A stretch of DNA of 64,000 bases. Origin: Membranipora membranacea. Its lineage: Eukaryota > Bryozoa > Gymnolaemata > Cheilostomatida > Membraniporidae. The notes beneath the pieces are model-generated. The model worked only from the letters and a program-made list of their open reading frames with translations. It ran no database searches and was not told where the DNA came from. Each line of letters starts with the position of its first letter. The first letter of the stretch is position 1. Below are positions 58,201 to 64,000 of the stretch, in pieces. The translations under genes and the position numbers were made by a program. The stretch is from assembly GCA_914767715.1 (NCBI GenBank), contig OU612069.1:20831387-20895386 (forward strand), read 5' to 3'.

Positions 58201-61069
58201 GCGACTCAAAAGGGAGACACTAACTCCAGCTAGATTGACAAGCTACATATGCTGTTGAATATTTAAAAAAGCCACTTTATTACACGCTTGCCATCAAAGA
58301 ATGATTTGACCTAGTCATACCTTTATATTACACTTACACATATTATTGCCCTGAGCATGAACTGATTTGGTTGGGACAAAGCCATCAGTGAACAACAGCA
58401 GTGTGGCCAATATAATTGGTACGATAATGCTGAAAGGACACATAGTGATGTCAAAAATATAGAAAACATATGTACAAACTTTATGCAAATAAGCGTCTCT
58501 CGAATTAAGAACTGATGCGGATCTGCTGCATTGGACCCTCTTTCCAATCTCCAAACTTTTTTTCGACAACTGCCACATAGTTTGCCAGTATCTACATTCT
58601 CTATGTCAACAAAGTTATTCAAGCGGGTTTGACTTTGCTGGATGCTCTTCTGGATTCTCTTCTGGATGTTTCTGGTTTCTTTTCTATATTGGACTTCTTG
58701 TTGTCTGGCAACTTTGATTTATTCTTTTCCACATCTGTAAACAAAGCAAAAGTTTTGAGGTTATACTTAGTTCTGGAGGTTTCCAGGCCCACAATAGTTC
58801 CATGGCATCCACTTGCATTTTGTTATGTGCTTAGCACAAGTGTTTATAGTTTACAGATGGCTTGGGTGTCTACTTAGTGAACTTTTTTAATGTTTACAGT
58901 GAGATAGATGGTCAATCAAGTGAAGCACTTTGATTCTTTTTGCTCACCATTTTTACTCTTTTTTTTGTCGTCCAGCTCTTTTTTACTTTTATTTTTGTCT
59001 GCTGTGTCTTTTTTGCTTTTTGATTTTTCGGCTATGTCTTTTTTACTTTTAGCATTATCCTCGATTCCTTTTTTGCTCTTTCTCCTGTCTCCAGCTTCTT
59101 TTTCATCCTTTTTGTCTTTTTTGTCTCCAGCTTCTTTTTCATCCTTTTTGTCTTTCTTGGCCTTTTTCTCTTTTTTAGCTTTATCCTTTTTCTTGCCGTC
59201 TTTTTTGGCCTCATCTTTCTTCTTGTTCGGGTCTTTTAGCTTCTTTGGTTTTTTCTCCGGCTCCTTCTTCACCATGATTTGCTTCTGTGGCTTGTTGCCT
59301 TCCTCATCCAGGTCTGCCACGCTATCATCTACCCACACTGCGGTGAACACTGAGATTATCTCCCCTGTAAACAACATTCTCCCTATTACTTATAACCTTG
59401 CAGATCTAAACAATATGCAGAAACTCTACAGCTTTGTACTCTTCTGCAAAATAGTCTTTAGGGGTTGTGGAGAGACACCAGAGAACTCGGTTATTGACTT
59501 TATTGGTTTCACTGCGGATTAAGCATCTCGGTGCTTTTAGATTTGATTCATTCTCTGATGCTAAGGGTGTAGTTATGGGAATAATCCACAGTAACTTTTC
59601 TTCCACTCCTACTGAACAAAAGTTTTTTTGTATATTTGATCAACTGCACTATTCTGCTAGAAACCTCAATTCATGATAATGTTCTTCGCATAGAAGGTCT
59701 GTCTGTACTAACCATCATTGTCAGATACTTGTGTTGCGGCAAAGTCACTCGAACTAGTACGGTCTCTCTCATCATCATCACTGTCGTTATTAGCTGGCCA
59801 ACATCTCTGGCAGCATCCTGCTATGAGAGAGTGGCAGATTGAACATGATGCATATCAGATTTCATATGTTGTGTTATCTCTCGAAAGTTTTATGTGGCTT
59901 TGTGAATGCAAATGGGGCAGTTTTTATTTACTCTTTTTTTTTTGGTTAAAACTTGCACCTATGAAAGTAGAAGCACTCATTTGGCAGATGTTGAAAGAGG
60001 TTGTTATGGTAGGACACAAGAGCTCAGCTTACCTGTGCTTTCTTTGGAGGGTCTCTGATCTTTATGCGCTGTTGATCTCAGTGAGCTCGCAGTTTTGAAA
60101 TCAGACATCTGCTTTCGTTTTCTTGTTTTTCTTGTTAAAGGTTTACTGCTTAACACCAAACAATCATAGCTTTGAGTTAGTGTTCAACAGGCGTGTTGTC
60201 TAATTTCCAAGTTGATAAATCTCATTGTTATAATGAAAGAGCTACGACTGACCATCACATCTTTCTCCAAGCAAAATTGACTCAATATTGTGGGCCTGCT
60301 TTATAACATTCATAATGTCAATCATTGAATATGAACGGTATAAAGAGCCACGATTGATTGTAGATCATCTTATTCACCATAGGAGGGAAAGGATTCAAAC
60401 CAGCCTCAACAATAGACGCTCACAGTCAAGGTACGTCAAGTAACTGGAACATCACATTGTAAAAACTGTGCACCTGTAGGCGTGACGCAATCAGAACATA
60501 TCGTCCCATATGTAATAGATATATCATCTATTCTTTGAGAAGTTGCCAAATTTCTAAGAACAACGCTATATGAGACTAAAATATTTGGATATAATGATGT
60601 TGGATATTTACTCAGTCTTGGGATTTGAGCTTTTCAGATGTATTCCCGTTATGACGGTTGCTCAGCCAGTGACTGATGTCTATCTTGTTGTAGGGGTAAG
60701 CAGTGTACATTTACTAGATGATATGACTATGATGTCATCTGGAAATGATTCTGAGCTGAAAATCTGGAAACTTTCAACTGCTAGAGCACCTGGAAAAACC
60801 TTAGTCTGGGCTTCTCCAACTCATACCGCCGTGTTGAAAGGTAATTATCCCAAATATTAGTTACCTACCTGTATTTAGTTACAAAACAGTGTAAGTGCAA
60901 CTGACATTTTCCTACTAATTGATTTTTTCATTGGGTGATTATGCGGTCATTTTGTTTATAACAAATAAATGAATCTGTTGTAGGTAAACCTTCATCAATG
61001 GTTCGCTGCGAGAATGGAGACTTGTTAGTGGCCGATGAATCTCCTAATATTGCCCTCTACCGGATATGA
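55280..61069 (+). CDS. WDR53: WD repeat-containing protein 53
   Basis: Nine exons, 55280-55352, 55666-55855, 56487-56572, 57000-57109, 57307-57426, 57940-58083, 60364-60430, 60694-60840 and 60984-61069, agree in phase and give 340 residues (the vertebrate protein is about 358). The chain is a WD40 beta-propeller: LLCAGSDDGNMYIWKGDSYK, EINEIQVNEKLTYAAAADDS, GCLTIIDLKTRKIHKRLLGH, SVVTGGLDCMLILWDF, IAAAGLENGK and MMSSGNDSELKIWKLS, ending NGDLLVADESPNIALYRI. The block ADDSGCLTIIDL to GHENICSCVKFRP is the strongest match to WDR53. WDR53 is reported to act as a substrate receptor for the DDB1-CUL4 ubiquitin ligase. Two in-frame start codons (residues 1 and 6) are possible. The exon at 60364 was chosen over the nearer CCATAG acceptor because only it keeps the frame. 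Intron 6 hosts the antisense gene at 58619-60108. Confidence 0.93.
57790..57882 (-). repeat. tRNA-derived SINE head in WDR53 intron 5
   Basis: The minus strand reads AATAGCTAGTTGGTAGAGCA (A-box region of a tRNA) and, after about 20 bases, CATGGGTTTGCATCACAGC (B-box-like). A body that pairs with itself (GTTTGTGCAAAC) follows. It is probably a SINE copy and not a working tRNA gene, because the 5' and 3' ends do not pair. Confidence 0.5.
58619..60108 (-). CDS. Lysine-rich protein nested in WDR53 intron 6
   Basis: Four exons on the minus strand, 60033-60108, 59713-59817, 58948-59364 and 58619-58734, join in phase to 237 residues with ATG, stop and standard GT-AG borders. The order is: a Ser/Arg-rich start (MSDFKTASSLRSTAHKDQRP); a Cys cluster GCCQRCWP at residues 26-33; an acidic stretch NDSDDDERD; a compact segment GEIISVFTAVWVDDSVADLD that is the least low-complexity part; then about 150 residues of Lys/Asp/Glu repeats (KKDEKEAGD twice, SKSKKDTADKNKSKK), and the end RRESRRASSKVKPA. 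I do not recognise the family. The basic tail predicts a disordered, nucleic-acid- or membrane-binding region, which is inference. The whole gene lies between WDR53 exons 6 and 7 on the opposite strand. The antisense frame on the plus strand is a shadow. Confidence 0.75.
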
Positions 61070-61209
61070 TGGCAGGTCAACAAGGGGCACTGCAAAAATA
61101 AGGCAACTCGGCTGGATATACTAGACTCTAGGAAGACACTAAAAAAGCCTGCATACCATTGGAATGAGCTATCATGTTCCATGTTATGCAATTTTAATGA
61201 AATCTTTGC

Positions 61210-61215
61210 AATAAA
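61210..61215 (+). terminator. Poly(A) signal of WDR53
   Basis: AATAAA 141 bp after the WDR53 stop codon, in AT-rich sequence. It is the first canonical hexamer downstream. Confidence 0.55.
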
Positions 61216-63489
61216 TATTACACCGATTATAGTGTCACCGAAGACATGTTTTTTCTCAAAGGTTTTGATAAAAATCAATGTCAAGTAAAACCAATGCATG
61301 GTAATTTTTTTGTTAGTTACGTTGTTGTCGATATGGTCCTCCTAGTGGTCAATCCAACCTAGCAGAGTTTTATTTTCTCCACCATAGCCTTCATCTCAAC
61401 ATGGTTACGCTCAATTGAAGCAGATAAGGTAGATGACTAGTCAAGTAAACTGACATTGGTTCACTGCTCAAGTATTCGACATAGCTGAGGGTAGATATCA
61501 GCAGCACCTTGCGTCTGCCCAGTAAGCTCAGTACTAGGTGTCCAAACTGGAGGTACGGTATATATCTGTTTAGTGTTTTCCCTAGGGATACTATTCTCAC
61601 ATGCGCAGGGCTTCAAGCACTACATGCATTTTTTTATTATGACAAAACTACCGTTAGTACGCATTGTGTTGATCTAGTTTGTGAGAAAATATTACGTAAT
61701 ATACCAGCTCGTTCTTCTTCCAAGCACCTGTTGGATTATAGTTTCAGATACTGTTTGTCTCTACTTGATTTGCTCATACCCATACCCATATCGTTCTCTG
61801 GGGTTTATATGGCAAAATTGTTTCCATTTACTATAGTTTAAGATGTGGTGGCAGGTATTTGTCAGTGATGAGTTGTTTTGACTCTATTAATTTTGTCATT
61901 TTTGGAGGTACCCTTCCTGCTAGCAATGTTATTTGTTTTGTGACAATGCTCTACGGAAATTAGCGTTTTCTTGGATAGCTGTGAGGTGTTTATTCTAGTG
62001 CCGATGTGCTCTTCAAATATTGTATTGCATGTCAAGTTATTTTATAAGATCTTATTACTAATGTGGAAGAGTGCTTGTGAGTTGGATCATGATGGTGAGA
62101 TGGAAATAAGGGGAAGAGCGAGCTGTTGTTTATTTATTTATCTATAGAGGTTTTTTATTAAAAGTGTACAGGTAACAAAAGCAATTCTATTATAGGTAAC
62201 TTGTTGACCTCCGAAAACAGCAAAAAAAACATCAAGCTTACTACCAAAGTTAAACACAGAGTTAATTATAATGAACAACATGTGACACTATTGGTTCTAT
62301 AGTGTATTGAAGAATACAATATTGGAAGAATAGTGACAAATTGATGCTTCTATTCTTCTCTATTCCTCAAAATCAACTGAAAGTTAACATGATGTGGCAA
62401 AGTGCCAAGTAATATCTCATCAGGACCAGTATAATCAAAATGTCAATGTGGTTACATTTATGAAACCAAAAATGCCATTTTACAAATATAACATTCACCC
62501 AGCTTTTAAAACATGAGCGTCCTCTCTCATCCAAATCTCAAAATTATCAATGCACAAAATATTCGTATGCTTTTTATGTAAAAGTGTGATAGTTAGAAAA
62601 AGAAATAGTTCATCAAATCAACATTAAGACAAAAAGAACAACACAACATATATCTCTGAGTAAACTCTATTCCGCAGTTCAGTATGGATAGTTGCTCGTG
62701 GCCATTAAGTCGTACTCATCAGTCACTTCTACTCTATATCAAAATCCTCTGTGGACTAACTTTTATAAAGGACTAAAATGTAAGCTAGGATCTAGTTTGT
62801 CCGACTGGATTGTACGCACGAGAGAGATGAAAATATTTTCATTAGTAGTACACATTGGATTTTAATAATAATCCATGACATCACTTCCTATGTATGGTAT
62901 TTTCAGTTAAAAGATGAGGAAAATAATAAGTTTTAGAGTGTTATAAAACGTTTAGCAAGTTTCATTTAGCGTCTTGGGTCTCTGTACTCTTTAGGTATAG
63001 CATGTGACTCCTGCATCTTCTATATGGCGGCAATTGTGCACGCCCCACCTGCGCGTTATGTGGATAGGTATTGAAACAATTAAAATGTTTTTCCCTAGTT
63101 AGTAGTACACATAGGTTTTAAATTATATTCCATGACATCACTTCCTTATGTATGGTATTTTCATAGGTAACAGTTTTCGAATAAAAATAAAATGATACTA
63201 TGTTGCATAACAGAAAGTTAATGTTGTGTGCAGTCTTCATCTGTCCTTGCTCGGTGAGCAGATCCATCTTTGAAACACCTATTTCTACTGGTTTTTCGTT
63301 TTAACATTCAACCTCAGAGCTAAAAGCTCACAACATCAAAAGCAACAAGCTCATCAATGCATCCCCTCCAAGTGGTTTGAAAACAATAATGAGAATAATC
63401 TTCTTACTGGTACTCTTGCAAGACATCTGTCTGCTGGTGGTAAAAAACCGACAGTGTTCAGTAACCTGACAACATCCCTCAAGTTTCTG
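61216..63489. other. Gene-poor right flank
   Basis: No gene recognised. The notable item is a direct repeat: TTAGTAGTACACATTGGATT and CCATGACATCACTTCC near 62841-62915 recur near 63098-63172, with small differences and with TATGTATGGTATTTTCA at the end of both. Confidence 0.5.
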
Positions 63490-64000
63490 TCATCTCTGTA
63501 TGCAACCTTCAGGATTAAGGTAGCCACCCTCCTCACAACGCTCTGTACAAAGTGAAGATGGCAGCCTAGGATGCTGATTCCCTGCTAGAAAACTCTGATG
63601 GCAGCATGTAGGGCCACTTCGGCCTTCAATTGTCCCACGCTAATAATATTTATCTGCAGTAAAAGATCTAGTTTCAATGAGATAATATCAGGAGTGATTA
63701 AGGCATCTTAATGATCTATAATATATAATGAGATAAAATGATCCAATATCTAGAATCTTGGTAAAACCTGTGATACCTATAGAAATCGGGATCAGGCGTT
63801 ATTGTGACGGGCTTCAATATGAAGCAGCAATGTGAAACTTTTTTTAAATTTACTAATAATAATAATATAATATATAATAATCTAATATAATAATAAATAT
63901 AGTAATAGCACTTCGACAAATCTTTCCTCTTACCTACTCGTAGACGTGCTGTGTTTTTCCCCTGACTAGAATAAACACTAGCGGTACTATGCGATCTTCC
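63490..64000 (-). CDS. Possible 3' end of a gene entering from the right edge
   Basis: On the minus strand 63934-64000 is open (GRSHSTASVYSSQGKNTARL, then RV) and ends in a good donor, GTAG|GTAAGAG. An acceptor TTTGTACAG at 63543 leads to 63490-63542 in the matching phase, giving ERCEEGGYLNPEGCIQR and a TGA stop. The Cys spacing looks a little like an EGF-type module, but the stretch is too short to assign. The first exon is the better-supported part; the second may be chance. Confidence 0.3.

Noticed and set aside
58908-59522. 204-codon plus-strand Ser/Phe/Leu-rich frame
   Set aside because: Antisense of the lysine-rich repeats (AAG/AAA read backwards as CTT/TTT). The minus strand has the consistent start, stop and splice phases.

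Overview
This window is animal nuclear DNA, not bacterial. It is AT-rich and its genes are split by GT-AG introns with weak polypyrimidine tracts. Exons joined in the right phase spell proteins with clear animal relatives. The gene set (exocyst subunit EXOC1, TDRD3, GK5, WDR53, an IL-17-like cytokine and a secreted plant-type heme peroxidase) fits an invertebrate. A lophotrochozoan such as a mollusc is my best guess, but nothing in the sequence proves the phylum.

Layout: 1-17.4 kb, the 3' part of EXOC1 on the plus strand, with a 37-bp minisatellite at the left edge. 17.4-20.2 kb, gene-free, holding a diverged tandem duplication. 20.2-25.2 kb, an eight-exon secreted peroxidase (minus). 27.2-36.4 kb, a 13-exon TDRD3 (minus). 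37.5-38.7 kb, a two-exon IL-17-like ligand (minus) with a TATA box. 38.8-45.6 kb, repeat-rich DNA with a U2-snRNA-headed retroposon, a foldback element and an identical 116-bp direct repeat. 45.6-52.5 kb, an 11-exon glycerol kinase 5 (minus). 55.3-61.1 kb, a nine-exon WDR53 (plus), whose sixth intron holds a complete four-exon lysine-rich gene on the opposite strand. 61.1-64 kb, mostly gene-free, with a possible exon of another minus-strand gene at the right edge.

The genes do not form a functional operon. EXOC1 serves exocytosis, TDRD3 reads arginine methylation on chromatin and RNA, GK5 is a metabolic kinase, WDR53 is a beta-propeller adaptor, and the IL-17 and peroxidase genes encode secreted proteins of probable immune or extracellular function. 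The most notable points are the peroxidase with glutamate in place of the catalytic distal arginine, the TDRD3 without a visible UBA domain, the nested antisense lysine-rich gene, the U2-headed retroposon with target-site duplications, and several families of hairpin-forming elements.

Exon models were made by eye from splice signals, reading phase and remembered family sequences. No alignment or database search was run.
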